Shown here piece by piece: positions 17,209 through 25,043 of a DNA stretch of 64,000 bases. The number at the start of each line of letters is the position of its first letter. The first letter of the stretch is position 1. The stretch is from Martinezella tropici. GTDB lineage: Bacteria; Pseudomonadota; Alphaproteobacteria; Rhizobiales; Rhizobiaceae. The position numbers and the translations under genes were made by a program. The DNA lies in the NCBI RefSeq assembly GCF_003287875.1, contig NZ_QMKK01000061.1, forward strand, positions 248,001 through 312,000, in the 5' to 3' direction. The notes beneath the pieces were generated by a model. It was not told the origin of the DNA. It saw nothing but the letters and a program-made list of their open reading frames with translations, and did no database searches.

Positions 17209-17958
17209 TTATCGGGCATCGTGAAAGATGATGCCGACAGTGTGACGCATGCCAGAGCGAACCCGGCTGACCCCATGCCGGAGATTGACTCGGTAGTTCC
17301 CCTTTGTTCCTCGCGCCGGGCGGTTATGAACCGCGAAGGCGACGGCATCGCCTTGGCGAAGGGGCACGACCTCCACACGGCTTTGCATGCGCGGCCGCTG
17401 CTCCGTCAGAACAAACTCGCCCCCGGTAAAGTCTCGGCCCGGCTCGGAAAGCAGGATCGCGACCTGGATCGGAAAGGCAAGCTCGCCGTAGAGGTCCTGG
17501 TGCAGGCAATTGAAGTCTCCGGGCACATATTGCAGCAATAGCGGCGTCGGGCGTGCCTGGCCGGCCGCATGGCATTGCTTCAGGAAGGACGCGTGCTCAT
17601 CCGGATAGCGCTCGTCCGCGCCCATGCGCTCGTTCCATTCGTTCGCGATCCCGGCCAGATGAGGATAAAGCGCAGTGCGTAATCCGCTAAGAAGTTCGGG
17701 CAACGGATAATTGAAATAGCGGTATTCGCCTTTTCCGAAACCGTGACGCGCCATGATGACATGGCTGCGGAAGTGGCGTTCCTCGGGGTAAAGGCGGGAG
17801 ATTGCATCGCATTCGCCGGGTGCGAGAAGCTTCGGAAGGATGGCGCAGCCGAAACCGTCGAGTTCTCCAGCAAGGGTCTTCCAATCATAAGCGTCGACCC
17901 GCGCTTGGACAGAGCGTTCCATCGGAGATGGAGCAAAAGTGGATAGCAAGGTGTTCAT
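17209..17958 (-). CDS. 2-oxoglutarate/Fe(II)-dependent dioxygenase
   Basis: Cytoplasmic oxygenase of 249 residues with a double-stranded beta-helix. The iron triad is visible as HQD in CLHQDLYGELAFP (~151-153) and a distal His in the C-terminal block RHGVSRVRSGMRHTVGIIFH, which also carries the Arg expected to bind 2-oxoglutarate. TGGEFVLTEQRPR resembles the TGGE block of prolyl-4-hydroxylase/AlkB-like relatives. N-terminal LDGFGCAILPKLLAPGECDA is the usual entry strand of this group. The gene stands alone, convergent with the XRE gene (15-bp gap). Substrate unknown: protein or small-molecule hydroxylase are both possible. Confidence 0.85.
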   Translation of the reverse strand: MNTLLSTFAPSPMERSVQARVDAYDWKTLAGELDGFGCAILPKLLAPGECDAISRLYPEERHFRSHVIMARHGFGKGEYRYFNYPLPELLSGLRTALYPHLAGIANEWNERMGADERYPDEHASFLKQCHAAGQARPTPLLLQYVPGDFNCLHQDLYGELAFPIQVAILLSEPGRDFTGGEFVLTEQRPRMQSRVEVVPLRQGDAVAFAVHNRPARGTKGNYRVNLRHGVSRVRSGMRHTVGIIFHDAR

Positions 17959-18089
17959 GTCATGTCCTCGGTTTGGGTGGGCTACCGCGAGCGTTGGAAG
18001 CGCCCGGTCGCCGCGAGAACCTGAAGCCTAGCGTCCGAACTGGAACCGTGGCCACCCGATTTCCGATGAGCCGTTTATGCGAAGGGAAC

Positions 18090-18218
18090 TCAATCTCCGC
18101 CGTTACCGATCCGCCGGCCTGTCGCTCCGTCGATAAGGTGAAGCTTGCCAAGGTCGGGCTTCGGGGAAATGACGTCGAAGCCCACGACGAAGAGGTTGGC
18201 CGGCCGGTCGAGGGGATC
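18090..18218 (-). pseudogene. Remnant of an ABC-transporter ATPase (UgpC/MalK type) C-terminus
   Basis: Reading the minus strand gives DPLDRPANLFVVGFDVIS joined directly to PKPDLGKLHLIDGATGRRIG. The first block matches ELYDRPANLFVAGFIGSPG and the second matches LMPDLGRLHLFDGATGRRLE of the intact ATPase gene at 19892-20956. About 90 residues of TOBE-domain sequence between these two blocks are missing, and there is no N-terminal part. So this is a twice-deleted scrap of a second UgpC-type gene lying 1.7 kb from its homologue. It has no start and is not expected to make a protein. Confidence 0.8.
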
Positions 18219-18220
18219 GG

Positions 18221-18841
18221 CTACCGCTCCAATGCACCTTTTCCGGCGAGAATATGATCGCGGAACTTTACTATGCGCGCGACCCGCGTTTCGGACTTCT
18301 TCACGGAGCCGAGGTTGATTACATAGCTTTTCTTTCGCCCTGGTGTCAGATCGTGAAAAGCCTCCGCCAGCTCGGGATCGGAATCCAGCGCCTCGATCAG
18401 CTCGTCTGGCAATTCGATTTCGGCCACCTCTTTCGCAGGCCTGATGCCCGCTTCCGCATATCCCATTGCCTCCTTCAGATAGGCGCGGATGATGGGTTCC
18501 AGTTTTGCCACGGCGGCATTGTTCACGAAGCGGATCATATCGGGATGCCGGGTATTCTGCCCTTGTTTTTCGAGCACGCCCTCGGGGTCCTTCATCAGTG
18601 CCGCGTTGAAGAAAGTGAGGCGAAAATCGCCGCGAAATGCGCCGATGATGACGATATTGCGGCCCTGATGCATGTAGCATGGATGCGCCCATTTCACCGT
18701 CTCGATGAGCCCCGCTTCCAGACAGATTCGACGCAGGTCGTTCAGACCACCAATCCATTGTCTGGTCGAACAGTCCGGCGTCGCAAAGCGTTCGCAGCGT
18801 CCGCATCCCTTGCTGAAGAAATCCTCGATATCGGTAATCAT
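18221..18841 (-). CDS. YdeI/OmpD-associated family protein with DUF1801-like domain
   Basis: The product has 206 residues from the ATG at 18841 (ATGAGGAAATG context provides a GAGG site). N-terminal half resembles the DUF1801/YdhG-like fold: LIETVKWAHPCYMHQGRNIVIIGAFRGDF and a metal-free cupped surface. The C-terminal half carries the YdeI signature: ELPDELIEALDSDPELAEAF, LTPGRKKSYVINLGSVKKSE and TRVARI, as in the Bacteriocin-protection/OmpD-associated (YdeI) family. In other bacteria such proteins are linked to antimicrobial-peptide resistance, but the molecular role is not settled. It lies between the SRPBCC/ArsR pair and a pseudogene scrap. Confidence 0.85.
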   Translation of the reverse strand: MITDIEDFFSKGCGRCERFATPDCSTRQWIGGLNDLRRICLEAGLIETVKWAHPCYMHQGRNIVIIGAFRGDFRLTFFNAALMKDPEGVLEKQGQNTRHPDMIRFVNNAAVAKLEPIIRAYLKEAMGYAEAGIRPAKEVAEIELPDELIEALDSDPELAEAFHDLTPGRKKSYVINLGSVKKSETRVARIVKFRDHILAGKGALER

Positions 18842-18960
18842 TTCCTCATCCACTTCCAAATTTTGCTGCTCGACGCGTCGAAACAGGATAATGGGCCTGA
18901 CGAAAGCAAGCGGCAGGACGGTGCAAGCATGATTACTTCCCCGGCTTGCCGACGATGGCC

Positions 18961-19392
18961 TCAACTTACGCTCGTCAGCACCTGTTCAAGCCTTCCAAGA
19001 AACCGCCGCCATCCAGCTTTGGCGCCTCCGGAGGCCTGTTTCTGATCCGGCCGGAAGCCACGCTGCTCCACGCGCAGATGGGTTCCGTTCTCCGTCGGTG
19101 CCAGCGTGAAGGTCACGACACTCTTCAGATCGAAAGCCGGGTCATCATGTGTGAAATTCCATGTGTAGGACAGTCTGCTGTTCGGCTCGATGACGAGCAC
19201 CTCACAATCCAAGACACCGCCCCAGTCGCTGCGAAGAGTAAACCTGTGGCCCAAGGCGGGAACGAAGTCGTTCTTCATCAGCCATTCCGCCATCAGATGC
19301 GGCTGAGTTAGGGCGCGCCAGACCCGTTCGGGCGGATGAGCGATGTCTCGCTCGACGACGACGGCGCGCACCTCGGGCGATGCTTCTTTCAT
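18961..19392 (-). CDS. SRPBCC (AHSA1-like) domain protein
   Basis: Small START-like protein of 143 residues with a hydrophobic ligand cavity. Blocks typical of the AHSA1/CalC group: VVERDIAHPPERVWRALTQP, LMAEWLMKNDF, and VEQRGF near the end after ENGTHLRV. The start at 19392 overlaps the ArsR stop by 4 bp (ATGA). ArsR + SRPBCC pairs are widespread; the ArsR protein represses the pair, and the SRPBCC protein is thought to bind or remove a small hydrophobic molecule. Ligand unknown. Confidence 0.9.
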   Translation of the reverse strand: MKEASPEVRAVVVERDIAHPPERVWRALTQPHLMAEWLMKNDFVPALGHRFTLRSDWGGVLDCEVLVIEPNSRLSYTWNFTHDDPAFDLKSVVTFTLAPTENGTHLRVEQRGFRPDQKQASGGAKAGWRRFLGRLEQVLTSVS

Positions 19393-19712
19393 TGATCCAT
19401 CCTGCCGAGCAGATCTTCGAGATCGTCGAGCTTGTCCTCCCAAAAGCCAGCCATTTGGCTTGCCCAATCAACCAGCGGCTTAAGAGCGTTTCGCCGTACG
19501 CTATAATGGGTCTGGCGTCCTTCATGCCGGTCACCCACCAGCCCCGCCTGTTTCAGGACGGCAAGATGCTTCGAAACACCTGGTTGGGATACCCCGGCAT
19601 AAGCGGTGAGCGCAGCAACGGTCTGATCGCCATTGTGGCACAATCGCTCGAAAATCGCCCGCCGCGTCGGATCGGCGAGAGCCCTGAAAATTGGATCGTG
19701 ACCGTTGGCCAT
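19389..19712 (-). CDS. ArsR-family transcriptional regulator
   Basis: Winged-helix repressor of 107 residues: DPIFRALADPTRRAIFERL, then VAALTAYAGVSQPGVSKHLA (recognition helix) and AGLVGDRHEGRQTHYSV (wing). No metal-binding CxC motif is present, so it belongs to the non-metal group that pairs with SRPBCC genes. The gene starts 8 nt after a 45-bp near-perfect palindrome that is almost certainly its operator, giving negative autoregulation. It is cotranscribed and coupled with the SRPBCC gene. Confidence 0.94.
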   Translation of the reverse strand: MANGHDPIFRALADPTRRAIFERLCHNGDQTVAALTAYAGVSQPGVSKHLAVLKQAGLVGDRHEGRQTHYSVRRNALKPLVDWASQMAGFWEDKLDDLEDLLGRMDQ

Positions 19713-19719
19713 GGCAATT

Positions 19720-19764
19720 CATAACTCTCCAGCTATTGGTTGGATGAATAGCTGAAGAGTTATG
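19720..19764. promoter_or_regulatory. 45-bp operator palindrome of the ArsR/SRPBCC operon
   Basis: Left arm CATAACTCTCCAGCTATT (19720-19737) and right arm AATAGCTGAAGAGTTATG (19747-19764) match at 17 of 18 positions across a 9-bp spacer. Each arm is long enough to hold one ArsR dimer half-set. It lies immediately upstream of the ArsR start on the minus strand. Confidence 0.85.
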
Positions 19765-19891
19765 AATAAGTCAAGTATGCATATGGCCTTTCATCAGAAG
19801 CTTCAGAACACGCACCATCGTGGCATTTTCCATTGATCGTCTTTTTCAGGCGGTCACGAGTTGCGATGAGCTTCGATCGGGAGAGGTTGGC

Positions 19892-20956
19892 TCATTCAAG
19901 CCGACGGCCGGTCGCTCCATCGAAAAGATGCAACCTTCCAAGATCGGGCATTAACGAGAGACGCTCTCCAACCCGCGTACTTACCCGCTCGCGTAACGCC
20001 GTCACGAGATCGTCCGATCCCATGCGGGAGACGATCAGCGTCTCTGCTCCCGTGGGCTCAACCACGACGACGTCGGTATCGATGCCGGCTTCGCTGATCG
20101 AGATGTTCTCCGGCCGAATACCATAGATGATCTCGGCTCCTCGCGTGACATCGAGCCCTTGCGGCAACGGCAGGCGTCCGCCGCCATCAGCGACGAATTC
20201 CAGCGGGCCGGCGCTGCTGATCTTGCCGCGAATGAGATTCATCCCCGGAGAACCGATGAAGCCGGCAACGAAGAGGTTGGCGGGTCGGTCGTATAGCTCC
20301 AGAGGCGAACCGATCTGCTCGACATAACCGTCGCGCATGACGACGATGCGGTCCGCCATCGTCATGGCTTCGATCTGATCATGGGTGACGTAGATCGTGG
20401 TCGTGCGTAAACGTTGGTGCAACTGCTTGATTTCCGAGCGCATCTGCACGCGCAGCTTGGCGTCCAGATTGGACAACGGTTCGTCAAAGAGAAATACCTG
20501 TGGCTGACGCACGATCGCGCGGCCCATGGCAACGCGTTGGCGCTGGCCGCCGGACAGATTGCGCGGATGGCGGTCGAGCAGGTTTTCCAGGCCGAGGATC
20601 TGCGCCGCATCGCGTACGCGCTGCCGGATCTCTTCCTTCGGCGCCTTGGCCAGCCGGAGCGAAAAACCCATATTCGCCTCGACGGTCATATGCGGATAGA
20701 GAGCGTAGGATTGGAACACCATGGCGATGTCACGTCTTTTGGGTTCGACATCGTTGACCACCTTGCCGCCGATGGCGACATTGCCGCCGCTGATCTCCTC
20801 AAGTCCGGCGATCATGCGAAGCAGGGTCGATTTTCCGCAGCCCGAAGGCCCGACGAGAATGACGAACTCGCCGTCTTCGATATCGATATCCACACCATGC
20901 AGAACTTCGAAGTGACCGTAGCTCTTGCGGACATTCGCCACGCTGACCGATGCCAT
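19892..20956 (-). CDS. ABC-transporter ATPase, UgpC/MsmK/MalK type
   Basis: Energises a CUT1 sugar importer at the inner-membrane face. The product has 354 residues from the ATG at 20956 (GGAG site upstream). Walker A GPSGCGKST (~38), Q-loop VFQSYALYPH, signature LSGGQRQRVA (~134), Walker B VFLFDEPLSNLD, H-loop YVTHDQIEAM, then a C-terminal TOBE/regulatory domain with YGIRPENI and LFDGATGRRLE. It is the last gene of an eight-gene minus-strand operon and serves the permeases at 23269-25043 (52 bp after the GatZ-like stop). A decayed second copy of its 3' part lies at 18090. Confidence 0.95.
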   Translation of the reverse strand: MASVSVANVRKSYGHFEVLHGVDIDIEDGEFVILVGPSGCGKSTLLRMIAGLEEISGGNVAIGGKVVNDVEPKRRDIAMVFQSYALYPHMTVEANMGFSLRLAKAPKEEIRQRVRDAAQILGLENLLDRHPRNLSGGQRQRVAMGRAIVRQPQVFLFDEPLSNLDAKLRVQMRSEIKQLHQRLRTTTIYVTHDQIEAMTMADRIVVMRDGYVEQIGSPLELYDRPANLFVAGFIGSPGMNLIRGKISSAGPLEFVADGGGRLPLPQGLDVTRGAEIIYGIRPENISISEAGIDTDVVVVEPTGAETLIVSRMGSDDLVTALRERVSTRVGERLSLMPDLGRLHLFDGATGRRLE

Positions 20957-21008
20957 ATTGATCTCCAATTAGAAAAACGTGTTGTTTGATCGCCCGCGCC
21001 CTGCCGAC

Positions 21009-22307
21009 CTATGCGATCGTTGCGGCGGAATAGGGTGCGAGGGCGGCATCGATCGACGCAATGCAGAGATCCCGCGCGCGAGGTGGAACCTTCTTTTCAA
21101 CCACCGCCGGATAGATCCGGGGGAGGTATTGGCTGATCAGCGTTTCGGGAATATCACCGTCGAAGCGCGCAAGCAGCGTCTCGACCGCTGCTGCTGCCCG
21201 CTCGTCCGGCCAATAGTAACGGATGCGGTCGCTATAGCTGAAGTGGCGCTGCAAGCGCTGTTCCTCGACCAAGCCGCCATAATGGGAATTCCAGTGACCC
21301 GGACTTTCGAGCATGACGGTCTCCATGGTGGCATAAAGCGCGCCGGGTAAGGTCTCACCGGCGAGAATAGACGCGATGGCATCGAGGCCGTAGAGCGCTT
21401 CGCGCAAGGCGAAAGTCAGACCCGGGCCAACCTTGAGGACCGCAAATCCGTCGTTCACGAGGGCGGCAAGCGCCTCCGCAGGCTGGTAGTCCGTGGAGTG
21501 AGCCTCGAAAAGTAGGCCAGGCATCTGCTCCAGCGCGCCGGTCAGAAATGACGCCCGATCCGGCCTGTAGATGGCGACATTGGCATTGCCGAACTCGACG
21601 CCGGGCTGGACGACAATCGCGATCACTCGCTCCAGGGCTTTCTCGACGCCTGCCTTGGCGAAAGCTTCGCGATGCACTGCCAACGTGTTTATCGCCGCCT
21701 CGGGTCGCGTCACCTCAAGCTCGTCGAGGGCATGGGTGGCACCACCCGGCGGCGGGACCTCGGTGCCAATAATGTAGATTGGCGAGCGGCGGCCGGAGCG
21801 ACGAGCGGTCTCTTCCGCCACGCGCGCCAACCTTGCTGCGCGCTCCGCCGTCAGCTCGTCGGCCAAGGCCACCGGCTCGCCCGCGCAGCCCATCGATGTA
21901 TCGAGATGGATCTTTTCGAAACCCGCCTCGATGTAGGCCATTATCATCGCCTCGGCCTTCACCATTGCCTGTTCCGCGGGCAGCTTCTTCCATGGGTTCG
22001 GCCCGAGATGGTCGCCGCCGAGGATGAGGCGATCGATCGGAAAGCCGACCGTGGAGGCGGTGTCTTCCACGAAACGCCGGAAGTCGCGCGGCGTCATGCC
22101 GGTATAGCCGCCCTCCTGATTGATCTGGTTGCAGGTCGCTTCGATGAGCGCGGCCGCATCCTCGGAAGTTGCGCGCCTCAGTGCCGCCTCGATGACAAGC
22201 GGATGTGCGGAGCAAACGGAGGCGATGCCGCGCGGCAATGTCTTGACGCGATCGCCGAGAAGTTTTTTCAGCGCCACACGGCGATTATGTTCGAGGGACG
22301 CGTTCAT
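21009..22307 (-). CDS. GatZ/KbaZ/AgaZ-like protein (tagatose-bisphosphate aldolase non-catalytic subunit family)
   Basis: TIM-barrel protein of 432 residues in the family of the class II D-tagatose-1,6-bisphosphate aldolase Z subunit. Blocks: RGIASVCSAHPLVIEAAL, NQEGGYTGMTPRDFRRFV, LILGGDHLGPNPWKKLPA, HLDTSMGCAGEP and YIIGTEVPPPGGA. In E. coli GatZ/KbaZ chaperone GatY/KbaY; in Shewanella-type GalNAc pathways the related AgaZ has been assigned as tagatose-6-phosphate kinase. No Y subunit gene is in this window, which favours an AgaZ-like role. The ATG at 22307 overlaps the SIS gene stop by 4 bp. Confidence 0.88.
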   Translation of the reverse strand: MNASLEHNRRVALKKLLGDRVKTLPRGIASVCSAHPLVIEAALRRATSEDAAALIEATCNQINQEGGYTGMTPRDFRRFVEDTASTVGFPIDRLILGGDHLGPNPWKKLPAEQAMVKAEAMIMAYIEAGFEKIHLDTSMGCAGEPVALADELTAERAARLARVAEETARRSGRRSPIYIIGTEVPPPGGATHALDELEVTRPEAAINTLAVHREAFAKAGVEKALERVIAIVVQPGVEFGNANVAIYRPDRASFLTGALEQMPGLLFEAHSTDYQPAEALAALVNDGFAVLKVGPGLTFALREALYGLDAIASILAGETLPGALYATMETVMLESPGHWNSHYGGLVEEQRLQRHFSYSDRIRYYWPDERAAAAVETLLARFDGDIPETLISQYLPRIYPAVVEKKVPPRARDLCIASIDAALAPYSAATIA

Positions 22308-23257
22308 CCGAGCATCACGACCTTGGTCAAGTGGCGGGGCGATACCGTATCGACACCCTTCGACTGCGCTGCCCGTTCGCCGAGGATCTGCAGAGCCGGC
22401 AGCACGCAGAGGCCTGTAAGTGCCGGATCGCAATCGACAGTCAACTCCAGATCGCCTGGGCCGCCAAAACCGATGACGGTGGCGCCCTTTTGCCGCAGCT
22501 CCTCGACCAGCAACGTTTCCGCGGTCTTCTGGTCGGCGCTGTAGAGCATGACAACAGCGGTCTTTTCATCGACGAGGCTGATCGGTCCATGGCGGTATTC
22601 CAGGGGATGGAAGCCCTGAGTGATGATCTGGCTCATCTCCATCAGCTTCAAGGCGCCTTCCAGAGCGATGCCGTAGAGCGATCCGCTACCGAGGAAAACG
22701 AAATGCGACCGCCCCTCGATTATACCGGGGAAGGCCTTATCGAGCCGATCAGCCAGGACGCGCGCCGATTGGACGATGGACAGCGGAATCTCCATGCCGA
22801 CCATCTGCATCCCCAGAAGCAGCATCAGGCTCGCCGAGACCGTCATGACGATGCCTTCGTCGCCATGGGTCGCCGCTTCGATCAGCCGGTCGCAGTTCTT
22901 GGCAAGCGAGCTTTCGGGCTCGACCGTGATGGCAGTGACGAAAACGCCGGCTTTGCGGCTTGCCTTGGCGGCAGCAACGGTTTCCGTCGTTTCGCCGCTG
23001 CGCGAAAGGGCCACCAGATGGACTTTCTGCCAGCGCGGCCAGAAGGCGGCCGGCCGGTTCAGCCATTCCGCACCCGGTACGGCGATCGCCGGATAGCCGG
23101 CAAGATTGGCGTGAGCCGCAAGCGACAAAGAGAGATTGTAGGATGTGCCGCAGCCCAGAAACACCGTCAGTTCGGCATCTTGCGGGGCGGAGATCGGTCC
23201 AATCGCCTTTTCCCAATAAGGGAATTGCTCGAAGATCACCTTTTCCGTCGTATTCAT
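22304..23257 (-). CDS. SIS-domain sugar isomerase/deaminase, AgaS-like
   Basis: Cytoplasmic protein of 317 residues with two SIS domains. First: LTVFLGCGTSYNLSLSLAA (~31) and VALSRSGETTETVAAAK (~80). Second: FVFLGSGSLYGIALEGALKL and GFHPLEYRHGPISLVDE, the substrate-binding block of GlmS/AgaS/FrlB relatives. There is no glutaminase domain, so it is not GlmS. Likely role: deamination/isomerisation of a 6-phosphorylated amino sugar, as AgaS does for galactosamine-6-phosphate. The ATG at 23257 lies 11 bp after the permease stop; the 3' end overlaps the GatZ-like gene by 4 bp. Confidence 0.88.
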   Translation of the reverse strand: MNTTEKVIFEQFPYWEKAIGPISAPQDAELTVFLGCGTSYNLSLSLAAHANLAGYPAIAVPGAEWLNRPAAFWPRWQKVHLVALSRSGETTETVAAAKASRKAGVFVTAITVEPESSLAKNCDRLIEAATHGDEGIVMTVSASLMLLLGMQMVGMEIPLSIVQSARVLADRLDKAFPGIIEGRSHFVFLGSGSLYGIALEGALKLMEMSQIITQGFHPLEYRHGPISLVDEKTAVVMLYSADQKTAETLLVEELRQKGATVIGFGGPGDLELTVDCDPALTGLCVLPALQILGERAAQSKGVDTVSPRHLTKVVMLG

Positions 23258-23268
23258 ATCAGCTCCGA

Positions 23269-24126
23269 TTACTTGACCGATCCGGCCAGCAGACCGCTGA
23301 CGAGGTATCGATTGAGAAAGATGACGACCAGGGCGGGGATGATGATGGCAATCGATCCGCTTGCCGTGATCAGCCCATAGTCGATGAAGTTCTTGGTGAC
23401 GAATTCCGGGATCAGCACCGTCAGGGGCTTCGTCGCCTGCGGCGAGAAGATGAGCGGGACGAGATACTGCCCCCATGCGCCAAGAAAGGTCAGGATGGCT
23501 GCTGCCGTCAGGCCGGGACCGGCAAGCGGCAGGACGATGTTGAAGAAGATGTAGAGCCTGCCGGCGCCATCGAGCTGTGCCGCCTCTTCAAGCGTGATCG
23601 GCAATGCCTCGAAGACGCTGCGCAACAGCCAAAGGGATAGAGGCAGGTAGGCAGACACATAGATCAGCGCCACGCCCACATACGTATCGACCAGATGCAG
23701 GCTGATCATGATCCGATAAAGCGGAATGAGCACGGCGTAACCGGGGATTGCGAGCGTCGCGACGACGGCGGCAAACAGAAAGCCCCGGCCTGGAAACTGG
23801 ATCCGCGTGAAGGCGTAGGCACCGAGTGCCGATATCGCTACGCAAAGAAGCGTTGCAGCCACCGAGGTGACGATGCTGTTGATCAGTGCGGCGCGAAACT
23901 GCGACCAGACCTGAACACCGCCAATTCGAGCGATATCGATACCGAACAAGCGCGAGAAATGATCCAGCGTGAAATGCTGCGGGAAAAAATGGATGGGTCT
24001 AGCCGAAAAGTCCTCGGTCGGGGTGACGGAGCTTGCGAGCGTCCAGTATATCGGCCCGAGCGACCAGATCAGAAGAACCGCGACACCGGCCCAGATCAGC
24101 AAACGATAGGAAAGGCTCTGTTTCAT
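23269..24126 (-). CDS. CUT1 ABC-transporter permease (MalG type)
   Basis: Inner-membrane permease of 285 residues with six helices. First helix LLIWAGVAVLLIWSLGPIYW (~9-28). The EAA loop is EAAQLDGAGRLYIFFNIVLP (~180-199), which docks the ATPase. The C-terminus NRYLVSGLLAGSVK is the standard MalG-type ending. It overlaps the preceding permease by 1 nt (TGATG at 24126). Confidence 0.94.
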   Translation of the reverse strand: MKQSLSYRLLIWAGVAVLLIWSLGPIYWTLASSVTPTEDFSARPIHFFPQHFTLDHFSRLFGIDIARIGGVQVWSQFRAALINSIVTSVAATLLCVAISALGAYAFTRIQFPGRGFLFAAVVATLAIPGYAVLIPLYRIMISLHLVDTYVGVALIYVSAYLPLSLWLLRSVFEALPITLEEAAQLDGAGRLYIFFNIVLPLAGPGLTAAAILTFLGAWGQYLVPLIFSPQATKPLTVLIPEFVTKNFIDYGLITASGSIAIIIPALVVIFLNRYLVSGLLAGSVK

Positions 24127-25043
24127 CAGTCAAACCGGGTGTTGCGATAGACGCGCAGGACATAGACGAGCGAGACCAGCAGCGAGACCAACGTGATCAC
24201 GAGAGACAAGGCCATGCCGTAGGAGAAGCGCAGGTTCTGGAAGGTCTCGAGATAGATCTGGACGAGAACCGGTCGCGTCTCGAGGCTGGAACCGGCCAAT
24301 ACCCAGGCCTCATCGAAGAGGTTGAATGCATTGACGGTCGCGTTGGTCATGGCAACGGCAATCGCGCTGCGCACCAATGGAAGCGTAACAAGGGCGAACA
24401 TCTGTGTGCGCGTTGCGCCATCGATGCGCGCGGCCTCATAGAGATGAGCGGGAATGCTCTGCATGGCGGCCAGCACAATGACGACGGTCAGGGGCATCAT
24501 GCGCCAGACGTGGACCACCGTGACTGCAATGATGGCGCTGGTGCGATCGTTGAACCAGACGTGGTTTTCGAATGGCAACCCGATGGCCGAGAGAATGCCA
24601 TTCAGTAATCCCGCACCGGGTTGGTAGATCCAGAGCCAGATCACCGCATTGACGACACCGGGCAGCGCCCAAGGCAGGACGACAGCTGCGAGCAGCCATT
24701 GCCGGCCGACCTTGACCTGATTGATAAGAGCGGCGGCAAGCACGCCAAACACCGTCTCGGCCACGACTGCAAGCACAACGTAGAGAAACGTATTGATCCA
24801 GGTCGTGCCCAATTGCCCGTCGGAGAGCATGCGCGTGTAGTTTTCCAACCCGACAAAGGGCGTTCCCGCCTGCATCGGATTGACCCTGTGCAGGCTGTCC
24901 CAAACCGTTCTTCCGATCGGGTAGAAGACAAGGGCCGCCATCGTGATCAGGATCGGTGAAACAAGCAGGATACCCAGCATGGTGTCGGCCTTGACGCCGG
25001 CACCACGCCTGCTCCCGCCACCGGCAGAGATTGCGATTGTCAT
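24126..25043 (-). CDS. CUT1 ABC-transporter permease (MalF type)
   Basis: Inner-membrane permease of 305 residues. The first helix MLGILLVSPILITMAALVFY is followed by the periplasmic FVGLENYTRML motif typical of the MalF/UgpA group. The EAA loop reads YEAARIDGATRTQMFALVTL (~205-224). It overlaps the binding-protein gene by 4 bp at its start and the MalG-type gene by 1 nt at its end, forming one tightly coupled transport unit. Confidence 0.94.
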   Translation of the reverse strand: MTIAISAGGGSRRGAGVKADTMLGILLVSPILITMAALVFYPIGRTVWDSLHRVNPMQAGTPFVGLENYTRMLSDGQLGTTWINTFLYVVLAVVAETVFGVLAAALINQVKVGRQWLLAAVVLPWALPGVVNAVIWLWIYQPGAGLLNGILSAIGLPFENHVWFNDRTSAIIAVTVVHVWRMMPLTVVIVLAAMQSIPAHLYEAARIDGATRTQMFALVTLPLVRSAIAVAMTNATVNAFNLFDEAWVLAGSSLETRPVLVQIYLETFQNLRFSYGMALSLVITLVSLLVSLVYVLRVYRNTRFD

